From assembly GCA_964641665.1 (NCBI GenBank), contig CAZXKO010000031.1, positions 1-64,000 of the forward strand: a stretch of 64,000 bases of DNA. The letters run 5' to 3'. The notes under the pieces were generated by a model. It searched no databases. It saw nothing but the letters and a program-made list of their open reading frames with translations, and was not told the DNA's origin. Below, piece by piece: positions 1 through 8,660 of the stretch. Numbering within the stretch: position 1 is the first letter of the stretch; the number at the start of each line of letters is the position of its first letter. The translations under genes and the position numbers were made by a program. Source of the stretch: Gp1-AA133 sp964641665. GTDB lineage: Bacteria > Acidobacteriota > Terriglobia > Terriglobales > Acidobacteriaceae.

Positions 1-298
1 CCTGGGTATAGGTGGTTCTGAGATCCGCCTACATCGCGGGTTTCAACCAGACGCAAGGAAAATCAGGGGGAAATCTGGGCGATTGTGCGGTCTGGCATCC
101 GGCTGCACTCAAAATCGACAGGTTGCTCAGAGGTTCCCTAAAGAAAAAGTGGGGCCTTTTTTCACCAATTTCCACTGATTAAGGAAAATCGACAGGCGAT
201 GTGTTCTTTGCGTTGTCGCGGGACGAACCCGGGGCAGTAACGTTCACGCCGATGGCGGGACGGGTTCAGGTTGGTGGGGATTTTGCGTTTGAGGCGTG
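1..298. other. left-edge intergenic sequence
   Basis: No convincing gene is visible on either strand. The short open frames here lack ribosome binding sites and recognisable protein features. The stretch lies beyond the terminator of the first phosphoesterase gene. Confidence 0.5.
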
Positions 299-332
299 AA
301 GAAAAAACCTCTCCCCGGTCGTCGGGGAGAGG
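299..332 (-). terminator. intrinsic terminator of the first phosphoesterase gene
   Basis: Read on the minus strand, a 9-bp GC-rich stem (CCTCTCCCC pairing with GGGGAGAGG, 308-316 with 324-332, 7-nt loop) is followed at once by a run of six T. It starts 23 nt past the stop codon of the minus-strand phosphoesterase. This is a textbook rho-independent layout. Confidence 0.9.
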
Positions 333-354
333 GCCGGTGTAGTCGGAACGTGTT

Positions 355-3204
355 TTAGTCGTCTGTGTCAGCGTTAGTGGGTGCCGGGTTGTTGAAGTCG
401 CTCGGGGGGCGAACCGTGCTCTCACCAGGATAGGGCCGCTTAAACCCGGTGGACAGGTACCAGTTCAGATGGTTGACGGTGTCCGGGTCTTCGGAGTCGG
501 GCTTGGTCAGCTTGCCTGTGAAGATCTGCGCCTTCTTCTCGAGCCAAGCCTTCCTCAGGGCCTGGACCGCAGGGCTGACCGTTTTGTCGGCTGCGCCCGC
601 GATAACGCCCTCGTCCAGCGGGACCTGGTTCTGCACGTGTCTCCACGGCTTAAAGTTCTCCTCGGGCGGCTCGCCCTGAACGAAAGCCGTCCTCATCGGC
701 GACGCCACGAGGTCGAACTGGTTCATGGGCGGCAGACCGAGGATTTGCTCGATCGTCCGAGTCATGTTGACCTGGGTGTAATAGGTGTGGTCGGTGGGTC
801 CGTACTGCACGGCGTATGGGCTGACGATATAGCCTGGGCTGCGATGGCCGTCGACGTGGTCGACGCCGTTCTGCGCGTCGTCTTCCTCTATAAAGATCGC
901 CGATGAGGACCACACGTTGCTGTGGCTGATGTAGTCGATAATGCGCCCAACGGCCAAATCGTTATCGGCCTGTTCGGCGTCCGGGGTGGGCGGGCCGCCG
1001 GTGTGGTCGTCCATGATCCACAGGATGCTTAAGGCGGGCACCTTACCGGCTGCGAGGTCGTTCTTGAAGTCCTGCACCCACAGATCAACGCGGAACTGGT
1101 CGGGGATGCCCAGATCGAACTGCGGGAAGTTCGTCATGAGGTAGTTAGAGACAGCCGGGACAGAGGATTCTGCCTGGACCGTGTTCTGATAGTAGAGCGT
1201 CTTCTCGAGCCCAGCCTCGAATTTCTTCGCGTCGGCGTAAAAATCGCTCCAGCTCGGTTCGCTGGTCGACCCGTTCGGCTGTTTAAACGTATCGTTCTCG
1301 ACGTATTCGCCGTAGATCTTCACCGACAGACCTGCGGCCGCCGCTTCCGAGAACAGAAAGCCCTTTTTCTGATAGGCGAGAGCATCGCCGGCGTTCCCGC
1401 CTGGATAGCTGCGGTTCCAGTCCGGCGACTGGATGTCGTCGGCGTAGGGTGCCATACCCTCGGTGATCCATTGGTGACCGTCAGCCGACTGGCGGCTCGG
1501 GTCGTAGAAATTGTCGAACAGAGGGAAGCGCTTCAACAGCTTGTGCGCGTTCGGTGTGTCCTTGCCGCCGAACACCGCCAACGAGGGGTCGCCATTGCCG
1601 GCCGCCACGTCGCCCAGGATCTGATCATAGGTGCGGTTTTCACGGATGATCAGGAACACATGCTTGATCAGCGACGGATCGCCGATCTTGGCCGGGATTG
1701 CGACCGGCTTGGCATGGGGGTTGCCACCGCCGGCAGACTTGATATTTTGCACCAGATCCCAATGGTTGTTCTCTAAGACCTGCCGCGTCATCGCCGCCAA
1801 GGTCCCGCTATCCGGCACGGGAACGATGCTGACGGTGCCATTGTCCTGGTGCGTGTTGTAGTCGGTGACGCCATAGTCGGTCTCGAACGAATAACGGGCG
1901 CCGATGCCCTTGTCGTTGGCAACAAGGAGCGCGTTCTGGGCCTCATTCAGCACGACCGAGCTCGGCGCATAGGCAACCGGGATCATGCCCATTACGGGAT
2001 TCCTCGCGTCCTCCCCAAGGTTAACCACCCCGATCGCGTTGGCATTGTAAAGTGCGACGTAGGCAACGCCTCTTTTGGCATCGACGGCGATCGAGTTCGG
2101 CCCGGCGCCATAGACCGGTCCTTGGCCGGGTACTCCGATCGGCAGCCTAAGGTCGATCGTCCGTTCCACCTCGTTGGTGGCCGTGTCGATAACCGAGATG
2201 GTGTCGCTATAGGTATTGGCGACTAACAGCTGCCGTCCGTAGAACGCCATCCCGGTCGGGTGCAGAGCGGTCGAGATGGTGCCGGTGACCTTCATCGAGG
2301 CCAGATCGACCACAGAAACGGTACCGGTGATCGCGGCGCCAACCACCGGGTCGGCAACGATTTCAGTACCGGCGGAGTAGATCTGGAAGTCCGACTCGGT
2401 AGCGGCCCGGCCACCCTCGTTGCTGACGTAGGCGGTCGCGCCGTTGCTGTTGATCACGATGCTGTGCGGCGCGTTGCCGACGCGGATCTGCTGACCCATC
2501 ATCGGCGGCTTCGCGGTCAGGTCGATCCTAGTGAGCGTATCGTTCTGGTTCAGCAGCACGTAAGCGCTCTTGCCATCCTTCGAGAGCGCGACGCCGCCGG
2601 GATAAGAGGTGCTCGGACTATAGAACGTGCTGCACGGTCTGGCATAAGGACCTATGGGGCTGTTGGGAAAGCAGGAGATGAAGGAACTGTTCGGCGGCAC
2701 GCTGACCTGGGCGTCGTCCTCCAACAAGCCGTCTTCAGTGACTTTGGCGATGGTGACATTGCTACTGTCCTGGCTGAACACCAGGTACTTCCCGTCCGCC
2801 GAATAGGCTATGCCACTATAGCTGCCGCTCGAATCGGTTCCGAGCGCGACGTAGTCCTGCAGGACAGCGGCGGTGTTGGTGTCGAACACCTCGACGGCCT
2901 CGGTCGCGCCCATGGTGAGGACGGCGGCGGTGTGACGGTGGAGATTGGGATTCAGCGCGATGGCCTTCGCGCGCACCCGAATGCCGAGGTCGACTTGTGT
3001 GCCGGCTGGGGTAATGACCTGACCATCGCCGACGACCCACGATCCGTTCGGCTGCGGGCCGGTGACGTAGGTTGGGTACGGCACGGACTGAGCAGTGGTG
3101 AGCCCCGGAAAGCTCAGCCCCGCCGCCAGCAGGCCGGCGAGCGGACTCACACGTTTGGTCCGAGATTCATTCCGAGAGTTATTTCGAGACCTTTTTCGGG
3201 ACAT
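355..3204 (-). CDS. exported YVTN beta-propeller / alkaline phosphatase-family phosphoesterase fusion
   Basis: A 949-residue two-domain protein. After a basic N-terminus and hydrophobic signal segment ending near TTAQS come YVTN/YncE-type propeller repeats (about residues 60-470, e.g. LLVANTYSDTISVIDTATN). A PF04185 phosphoesterase domain follows (about 510-850), with the nucleophile-region motif ENRTYDQILGD near residue 531 and the metal-site motif EEDDAQNGVDHVDGHR near 775. The family hydrolyses phosphate esters (phospholipase C or acid phosphatase types). The start was placed at 3204 because AGGAG lies 8 nt upstream; the frame stays open to 3282 but that adds no signal-like sequence. A Pho-box match lies about 130 bp upstream and a terminator follows the stop. 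The likely role is periplasmic or outer-surface release of phosphate from organic esters; the substrate cannot be told from sequence. Confidence 0.93.
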   Translation of the reverse strand: MSRKRSRNNSRNESRTKRVSPLAGLLAAGLSFPGLTTAQSVPYPTYVTGPQPNGSWVVGDGQVITPAGTQVDLGIRVRAKAIALNPNLHRHTAAVLTMGATEAVEVFDTNTAAVLQDYVALGTDSSGSYSGIAYSADGKYLVFSQDSSNVTIAKVTEDGLLEDDAQVSVPPNSSFISCFPNSPIGPYARPCSTFYSPSTSYPGGVALSKDGKSAYVLLNQNDTLTRIDLTAKPPMMGQQIRVGNAPHSIVINSNGATAYVSNEGGRAATESDFQIYSAGTEIVADPVVGAAITGTVSVVDLASMKVTGTISTALHPTGMAFYGRQLLVANTYSDTISVIDTATNEVERTIDLRLPIGVPGQGPVYGAGPNSIAVDAKRGVAYVALYNANAIGVVNLGEDARNPVMGMIPVAYAPSSVVLNEAQNALLVANDKGIGARYSFETDYGVTDYNTHQDNGTVSIVPVPDSGTLAAMTRQVLENNHWDLVQNIKSAGGGNPHAKPVAIPAKIGDPSLIKHVFLIIRENRTYDQILGDVAAGNGDPSLAVFGGKDTPNAHKLLKRFPLFDNFYDPSRQSADGHQWITEGMAPYADDIQSPDWNRSYPGGNAGDALAYQKKGFLFSEAAAAGLSVKIYGEYVENDTFKQPNGSTSEPSWSDFYADAKKFEAGLEKTLYYQNTVQAESSVPAVSNYLMTNFPQFDLGIPDQFRVDLWVQDFKNDLAAGKVPALSILWIMDDHTGGPPTPDAEQADNDLAVGRIIDYISHSNVWSSSAIFIEEDDAQNGVDHVDGHRSPGYIVSPYAVQYGPTDHTYYTQVNMTRTIEQILGLPPMNQFDLVASPMRTAFVQGEPPEENFKPWRHVQNQVPLDEGVIAGAADKTVSPAVQALRKAWLEKKAQIFTGKLTKPDSEDPDTVNHLNWYLSTGFKRPYPGESTVRPPSDFNNPAPTNADTDD

Positions 3205-3334
3205 GTACTGTTCTCCTCTCTCCTCCTTGGATTTCTTCATCACGCGACCGGGATCGGCCATGCGACATCGGGGTGCAAACACGACCAGCGGGTCTGCACA
3301 TCGGAGTCGTAGCCGCGAACCTTAACAGACGACC

Positions 3335-3353
3335 TGTGACGGCTTTATGACAA
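3335..3353 (-). promoter_or_regulatory. Pho box (PhoB-type site) upstream of the phosphoesterase gene
   Basis: On the minus strand the site reads TTGTCATAAAGCCGTCACA, matching about 15 of 18 positions of the classical Pho box (CTGTCATAAAACTGTCAT): two 7-mers separated by 4 bases. It lies about 130 bp upstream of the chosen start. A TTAAGG hexamer about 12 bases further downstream could be the -10 element, as expected when a Pho box replaces -35. Binding by a PhoB homologue is inferred. Confidence 0.7.
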
Positions 3354-3492
3354 TCGGGTGAACTTTCTGTTAAAAGAGCTGAACTTTTTTTGCGGGTTGC
3401 GAAGCGCGCAGCTCCACGTTGAGCAGAGTCTGTTTCGTGGACGTTGTCTTCGTGTTTTTCCCGGTGAGGTGGGCTGCTTCAGCCAATCACGA

Positions 3493-5184
3493 TCAGGCGA
3501 TACCCGCGTCCAGTTCCGACCCGTCGTCGACGAGCGCGCGAAGGGACCCCAGCCAAGGCTCGTAGCGTCGCCAGCGCGCGACTGAGGTGCGATAGATCGG
3601 CTGCCGAGTCTGCCACTTGCTGGGGGTCTTCACAGCCCGCGGATTGCATTCGGGGCGCAGGCACGCGTCGTGCCACGCCAGGCTGCAGGCCGCGATGATC
3701 CGCCGGATGACTGGTTCGGGGGCGCGGGTCAGGTCCTCGTAATCGACCTCGATGAAGCGATCCGCAGGCAGCACCCTCCGCCAATGGTCGATGAGCCGCT
3801 GGTAGCTGCGAAAATACTCGACTAGTTCGGCACCTCCGGTCGGAAACGCCAGGCTCGGGTGGAAATGAGTTTGATGGATCGACAGCGCTGTGTCGACTGC
3901 AGCGCGGCGGCAATGGATGATGATCGCGCGCGGGAATGCCAGGTGGATCAGTCCGGCCCAGAGAAAGTTGAACGGCATCTTGTCGGTCACTCGCGTCGCC
4001 GTCGGCGCGATCGCACGCAGCACGTCAAGATAGTCTGCCGCTGTCTTGGCGAGGAACGGCGTCTCGTTCCCGGCCGCACCGGAGCGGTGCCACGCCGCCC
4101 CTCGCTCGTTCCAGAAATTCAACTCGTCGCCGGCCCCGACCTCGGGGTGCATCGACACGATCTGCTCGACCAGAGTTGTGCCGGACCGCGGCATGCCGAT
4201 GATCAGCACCGGCGTCGCATCGCCGCTGCCGAGTTCGGGCGCCCGCGCGATGAATTCGGGTGTGCAGCGTGCAATCAGGCGGTCGATCTCGATGGAGAAC
4301 GCGGCCGAGTCGAACGACGCAGAGCCCCGGCGCACGGCGTCTGCAGCGTCGAAATGCTGCATGGCCAAGGCGTAGTCACCAAGATCGTCCGCCGCCTTGC
4401 CGATCGCGAGGTGAAGCCGTTGTCGTTGCGCTGCTTCCAGCCCCGGCGTGGCGAGGGCGGCTTGCATCTGTTGAAGCAGACCGTCGTCATCGCTCGTGAC
4501 GCGGCGACACCGGACCAGGTCGTAGTAGCTTCCCGCCAGCAGGGGGGCGATCGCGATCGCACGTTCGAAGCATGCACGGGCCTCGTCGAAACGGCCGACC
4601 TCAGAGAGCAGATTGCCCAGCAAATCATACGTCATGGCGTTCCTGGGATCGGCCACCAGCGTCTGTCGCAATACCTGTTCGGCTTCCTGATTGCGATCCC
4701 CGATCAGCAGCGCCCGCGCCTTACCAAGGCGGCCGAAGCTGGTCCTGCCTCCGGTCGCTGCCGCGCGCCGGAAACAGCCGATCGCCTCGTCGCGATGGCC
4801 ACGTGTGTAGACCAGGGCGCCGGCGCGGAACCACGCCTCGGTCAGGGATGGGAGCAGCTTCGTGGCGCGGTCGTAGGCAACGATTGCCCCGCCGATGTTG
4901 CCCAGCTTCTCCAAGGCGATTCCCAGGCGGAAATATGCATCGGTGTAGCGCGGGTTGCTGGCGACGGCCCCCTGCAATGCCGCGATGGCATCCGGTAAGC
5001 GGCCGACCTCGAGGCAGGCGAGGCCGAGATCGTGGAGAATGACGGGATTGGACGGCTGCAGCAGCGCTGCATCGCGCAACGGCGCGATCGCATCGGCTGG
5101 TCGCCCGGCGCCAAGCAACTTGGTGGCCAAGGCAAGCAGAGGCGCCACCTGGTGCGGCGCGGCTGGGTTTGGAGACTGGGACAT
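3493..5184 (-). CDS. TPR-repeat sulfotransferase
   Basis: A 563-residue protein with an N-terminal array of tetratricopeptide repeats (about residues 15-280, e.g. NPVILHDLGLACLEVGRLPD) and a C-terminal sulfotransferase domain (about 325-555). The 5'-phosphosulfate-binding loop GMPRSGTTLVEQIVS is at about 330, and TDKMPFNF matches the conserved lysine region of this family. Such enzymes move sulfate from PAPS to protein, lipid or glycan acceptors; the TPRs probably bind the partner. No signal peptide is seen, so it is probably cytosolic. It lies on the same strand as, and between, two exported phosphoesterases, 125 bp downstream of one. Whether they share a transcript is unclear, because a stem-loop sits in that gap. 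Confidence 0.9.
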   Translation of the reverse strand: MSQSPNPAAPHQVAPLLALATKLLGAGRPADAIAPLRDAALLQPSNPVILHDLGLACLEVGRLPDAIAALQGAVASNPRYTDAYFRLGIALEKLGNIGGAIVAYDRATKLLPSLTEAWFRAGALVYTRGHRDEAIGCFRRAAATGGRTSFGRLGKARALLIGDRNQEAEQVLRQTLVADPRNAMTYDLLGNLLSEVGRFDEARACFERAIAIAPLLAGSYYDLVRCRRVTSDDDGLLQQMQAALATPGLEAAQRQRLHLAIGKAADDLGDYALAMQHFDAADAVRRGSASFDSAAFSIEIDRLIARCTPEFIARAPELGSGDATPVLIIGMPRSGTTLVEQIVSMHPEVGAGDELNFWNERGAAWHRSGAAGNETPFLAKTAADYLDVLRAIAPTATRVTDKMPFNFLWAGLIHLAFPRAIIIHCRRAAVDTALSIHQTHFHPSLAFPTGGAELVEYFRSYQRLIDHWRRVLPADRFIEVDYEDLTRAPEPVIRRIIAACSLAWHDACLRPECNPRAVKTPSKWQTRQPIYRTSVARWRRYEPWLGSLRALVDDGSELDAGIA

Positions 5185-5264
5185 GGCGCGAACCTAGCGT
5201 GGAAGATGTAGCGTGACCATCTCGAAAGTGAAGTATCTTCGGACCTTCAGGCCGGAGATCTAGG

Positions 5265-5290
5265 TGGGTGGGACCCGAGGGTCCCACCCA
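5265..5290. other. strong stem-loop between phosphoesterase and sulfotransferase genes
   Basis: Perfect 11-bp inverted repeat TGGGTGGGACC / GGTCCCACCCA with a 4-nt loop. On the plus strand it is followed by TTTT; on the minus strand, the direction of the flanking genes, no T run follows. It may limit read-through or stabilise the 3' end of the upstream message. Confidence 0.5.
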
Positions 5291-5309
5291 TTTTGATCGT
5301 CGATGTAGC

Positions 5310-8258
5310 CTAACTACCTTTTTTCTGTTCGTGGATTTGGGCAACGGGAGCAGCCGTTCCCTTCAGACCCTCCCAAAGGATCTTGTTGTAGAGTTCGGCC
5401 GGAACGCGGTCTTCCTCGGAAAAGTCGAAGCCGCGCGTTTTCTCCGCCCAGTACTTCACGTCATGAGTCGGCTTCAAGTCAGGACCGGCGGCAAACTCGA
5501 CCTTACTTGGATCCAGGCCCAGGGTGGTCAACTTCAGCAGCGTCGAGGCGACAGCGTCGAAGGTCCACTTGCCCGAGGAGCCGGTGTCGAAAACGTTCGC
5601 CATCGGTCTCGCGTAATAAGTATTCAAGTTGAGGTGCTTCGTGCCCAGGATGTCCTCGATTGTGCGGAGCACGTTAGGCTGACTGTAGTGGGTGCTCACG
5701 ATTGCGTGCGTCTTTACGTACGGGCCAACGAAGTACGTTGTGGCGCGATGCGAATCGACGTGGTCCGCTCCGTCCTGAGAGTCATCTTCGATCACGATGA
5801 TTAGGGTGTTTTTCGCGTACGGGCTGTGAGCGACGGCTTGAACCAGCAGCCCGACAGCGTAGTCGTTATCTGCTTGTTGGAGTTCCGGAGTGTTGACTCC
5901 GCCCAGCGCCGAACTGAAACTGCCGGTGTGATCGTGGCTGAGGCCGCGAATCATCTCGAGCATCGGCAGATTGCCGTTTGCCACGAACTGCTGGAATTCC
6001 CGGTTCCATTCGTTGAAGCGCCAAACATCCGGGTAGGCCTGGTCGTAGGCGCGGAAGTACGGATCGTAGAATCCGTTCTGATAGAGAAGTTGATTGGCGG
6101 TCGTGGTCTGGACGACACCGGCGGCGAAAGGATCAGAGATTGGGTTTGCGATGGTTCCGATGCTGCCCGGAGTGTTGGCCATCCAGCCGTAGTTGCGAAC
6201 CGTGCCACCGGCATTCAACACGGCATTAAAGATGTATCCCTGCTGATAACCCGTTGGACCGTCGGTGGCCGCGTGATCACCGTCGCCAGCCAAGATGTTG
6301 GCCGTGCCTCCGCTGAGCGACGATGTGGCGTTGGTATAGGGCGTAGTTGCCCCGGTTGGGTCAAAAAAAAAGTCGCGCGCCGTCGTAGTATTCAGGTTGC
6401 TCGGAATATTCCGGTTCTGGCCTTCACCCTCATAGGAGAGGCCGCGGTTCACGCGTGCATAGTTGATCTGCTGGGTGAGCGTCTCGGTATTGGTCACGCG
6501 GCCGCGCATGGACCAGGACCAGCCATCCATTGATCCGTCGCCCGGATCCATGAAGTTGTCCAGGGTTACAAAGTTCCGCGCCATGCGATGGAAGCTGGGT
6601 GTCACGAGTTCGGGGAACAGAGCCAGCGAGGGCTCGCCGTTGGAGCCGTTGCCCAGATCGCCGAGGATCTGATCGAAGGTGCGGTTTTCTTTCACGACGT
6701 AGATAATGTGCTTGATCTTCGAGTGAAGGAAGCTCATTACTTCTGCATCGGATTCGGAAGGCTCGATCCGATACCCGTTGTTGGCTGCGACCGTTGAGGT
6801 CAAATCCCAGAGAGACTCGCTCGCCGGAACTTGAGCGCTGACCAGCGATGCGTGTTCCAGTTGAAATTGATACTGGTTGTTCGCTCTCAGTGTGGCGGAC
6901 TCGGCCGCATTGCCTCCCGGGAAGGGGCCGCCCGGCGGGGTGATGTACTGGATGAAGGCAAAGTTGCCGTATCCATACCCCGGGTTCGGACCCGTGTCGC
7001 TCTTGCCGTTGATGATATACATCCAGCTGCCATCGGTGCTGAAGGCAGCATCGGTCGGGTCGTATGCGGTCGGGATCAGGCCGATCGTATGGAAAGCGTG
7101 CGGCCCACTGAGTGGGACCACAGCGATCGAGTTCGAACCGGCGTTGACTGCATACAGAGTTTTCGTTGCTGGATTCAGGGCGACAGCGGTCGGCGCCGCG
7201 CCAGTGGTGTTCGCGGGAAACCCCAAATTGGCCGGACCACGTGTGTCGACCTTGTGGATAATCTTATTGTTTGCAGTGTGAATGACTGCAACCTGGTCCT
7301 GATTATCTTGCGCAACATAGAGCGTGGAGCCGTCCGCGCTGAGTGTCATGCCGTTGGGGTTGCCGTCCAGTTGGATGCGGGCCACGAGTGAGCCAGCGGT
7401 TGGGTTATCCACATTGACAGCGATGACTTCACGATCTCGATCAGCGCCGACATAGGCGACGGCACCGTTCAACACAACGGAATAGGGGAACGTGCCGCCC
7501 TTGGTGCCGCTCGAGGCGCCGGAGGTGGTAAAGGGCCGTAGATCGTACTCATAGCGGACTGTTCCAGTCGCCGTATCAATGACGCTAATCGAATCGTTGT
7601 AGTTGTTGGCGGCTACGAGCGTCTTGCCGTCGGCGGAAATGGCAAGTCCAGCGACATTTGGCTCGACGCCGAGACCGAGGCCGGTCCGATTGGCAGCGTT
7701 CGAGACGCAACCGCCGGGGGCGTGGCCTAAGCTGATCTTGGTGCTGAGTGCAAAACTGCTGCCATTACTGTTGTAGGCATACACTGCGTCGTCACAGCCG
7801 CCCGAGGCATACAGCGCCTGACTGCTTGGTGCCCAGACAAGACCAACGTGCGCATTAGGCTGCTGGATGACTTGTTTAAGGACAGGACTGGTCTTATTCG
7901 CATTCGAAATGTCGTAGAGAAAAAGGAACTGGGTTGAAGCTGCCGTGTCAACGTTACCCGAAGAGTCGTAAAGCGAGTTCATGCCGGCAGTCAAGATGGC
8001 CAAGGTCTTGCCATCCGGGCTTACCACTGCCTTTACCGCCTGACCTGCAACGAAGTTCGGATATTTTGTCAGGCCGGGGTTGAGTGGCTGCTGGACGGCG
8101 TTCGCCAAGATCGTTGGCGTAATAAACAAACCCGGCGGCGTCGGCGACTTCTCATCATCATCGTTAACAAGTTGCGCGTTTGCAAGACCCGCAAGGACCA
8201 GAATGACCCCAGCGAGAACAATCCGCTTGCCCAGCTCGTCGAACTTGAGCAGTTTCAT
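5310..8258 (-). CDS. exported YVTN beta-propeller / alkaline phosphatase-family phosphoesterase fusion (paralogue 2)
   Basis: A 982-residue paralogue of the 355-3204 product with the same layout. It has a signal peptide (hydrophobic core VLAGVILVLAGLANA), propeller repeats with YVTN-like strands (about 60-440, e.g. VAANNYNDSISVIDTATG) and a PF04185 phosphoesterase domain (about 515-900). ENRTFDQILGDL lies near residue 524 and IEDDSQDGADHVDSHR near 825. The start at 8258 has AAGGA 8 nt upstream. It differs by a roughly 100-residue insertion after the nucleophile motif. No clear Pho box was found upstream, only a half-site-like GTGAAAG near 8350, so its regulation may differ. It is probably an exported phosphate-ester hydrolase of unknown substrate. 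Confidence 0.93.
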   Translation of the reverse strand: MKLLKFDELGKRIVLAGVILVLAGLANAQLVNDDDEKSPTPPGLFITPTILANAVQQPLNPGLTKYPNFVAGQAVKAVVSPDGKTLAILTAGMNSLYDSSGNVDTAASTQFLFLYDISNANKTSPVLKQVIQQPNAHVGLVWAPSSQALYASGGCDDAVYAYNSNGSSFALSTKISLGHAPGGCVSNAANRTGLGLGVEPNVAGLAISADGKTLVAANNYNDSISVIDTATGTVRYEYDLRPFTTSGASSGTKGGTFPYSVVLNGAVAYVGADRDREVIAVNVDNPTAGSLVARIQLDGNPNGMTLSADGSTLYVAQDNQDQVAVIHTANNKIIHKVDTRGPANLGFPANTTGAAPTAVALNPATKTLYAVNAGSNSIAVVPLSGPHAFHTIGLIPTAYDPTDAAFSTDGSWMYIINGKSDTGPNPGYGYGNFAFIQYITPPGGPFPGGNAAESATLRANNQYQFQLEHASLVSAQVPASESLWDLTSTVAANNGYRIEPSESDAEVMSFLHSKIKHIIYVVKENRTFDQILGDLGNGSNGEPSLALFPELVTPSFHRMARNFVTLDNFMDPGDGSMDGWSWSMRGRVTNTETLTQQINYARVNRGLSYEGEGQNRNIPSNLNTTTARDFFFDPTGATTPYTNATSSLSGGTANILAGDGDHAATDGPTGYQQGYIFNAVLNAGGTVRNYGWMANTPGSIGTIANPISDPFAAGVVQTTTANQLLYQNGFYDPYFRAYDQAYPDVWRFNEWNREFQQFVANGNLPMLEMIRGLSHDHTGSFSSALGGVNTPELQQADNDYAVGLLVQAVAHSPYAKNTLIIVIEDDSQDGADHVDSHRATTYFVGPYVKTHAIVSTHYSQPNVLRTIEDILGTKHLNLNTYYARPMANVFDTGSSGKWTFDAVASTLLKLTTLGLDPSKVEFAAGPDLKPTHDVKYWAEKTRGFDFSEEDRVPAELYNKILWEGLKGTAAPVAQIHEQKKGS

Positions 8259-8296
8259 ACCGAGATTCCTTTCCTTCTAAAATGTTCCTCACGAAT

Positions 8297-8315
8297 CCCT
8301 CCGTGAGGCGGAGGG
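8297..8315 (-). other. stem-loop in the leader of phosphoesterase paralogue 2
   Basis: CCCTCCG / CGGAGGG, a perfect 7-bp stem with a 5-nt loop, 39 nt upstream of the start codon. It could act in the 5' untranslated leader; the function is unknown. Confidence 0.4.
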
Positions 8316-8660
8316 CGACGGATCGTAATCATCACGTCCGAGGCCTCACACAGACCTCGTGAAAGTAAGGGACTAATGTTGAGCTTGTGTTAGGGGCAGA
8401 TGAAAAGTTGCGCACATCGAATTCGTTTGGCCGTGACGACACAATGCGAAAGTGTTTCGCGAGGCAGTCCATAACTGCGATGAAAGCTCGTCACAGCGCA
8501 AATCGTCCATGACCGATGCACCGATGCGCCATCAACCACGGATTTGGCGAGGAGGAGGCAGGGCGGAATGCGAACGGTCTCGCACTCCGGCCCTGGCGGC
8601 AGCGAGTGGAAATTAGTACTCGCCGTGAAGGATCTCCTCCCAGGCAAACCGGCAAGTTCA
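8316..8660. other. intergenic gap with no recognisable gene
   Basis: This stretch separates two minus-strand phosphoesterase genes and must hold the promoter of the 5310-8258 gene. A 93-residue open frame on the minus strand has no homology-like pattern or ribosome binding site and was not accepted. Confidence 0.5.

Noticed and set aside
2260..3312. 350-codon plus-strand open frame
   Set aside because: It is antisense to the propeller domain of the first phosphoesterase, with no domain or start signal.
8340..8375. possible Pho box upstream of phosphoesterase paralogue 2
   Set aside because: Only one half-site (GTGAAAG) fits; the partner at the right spacing does not.
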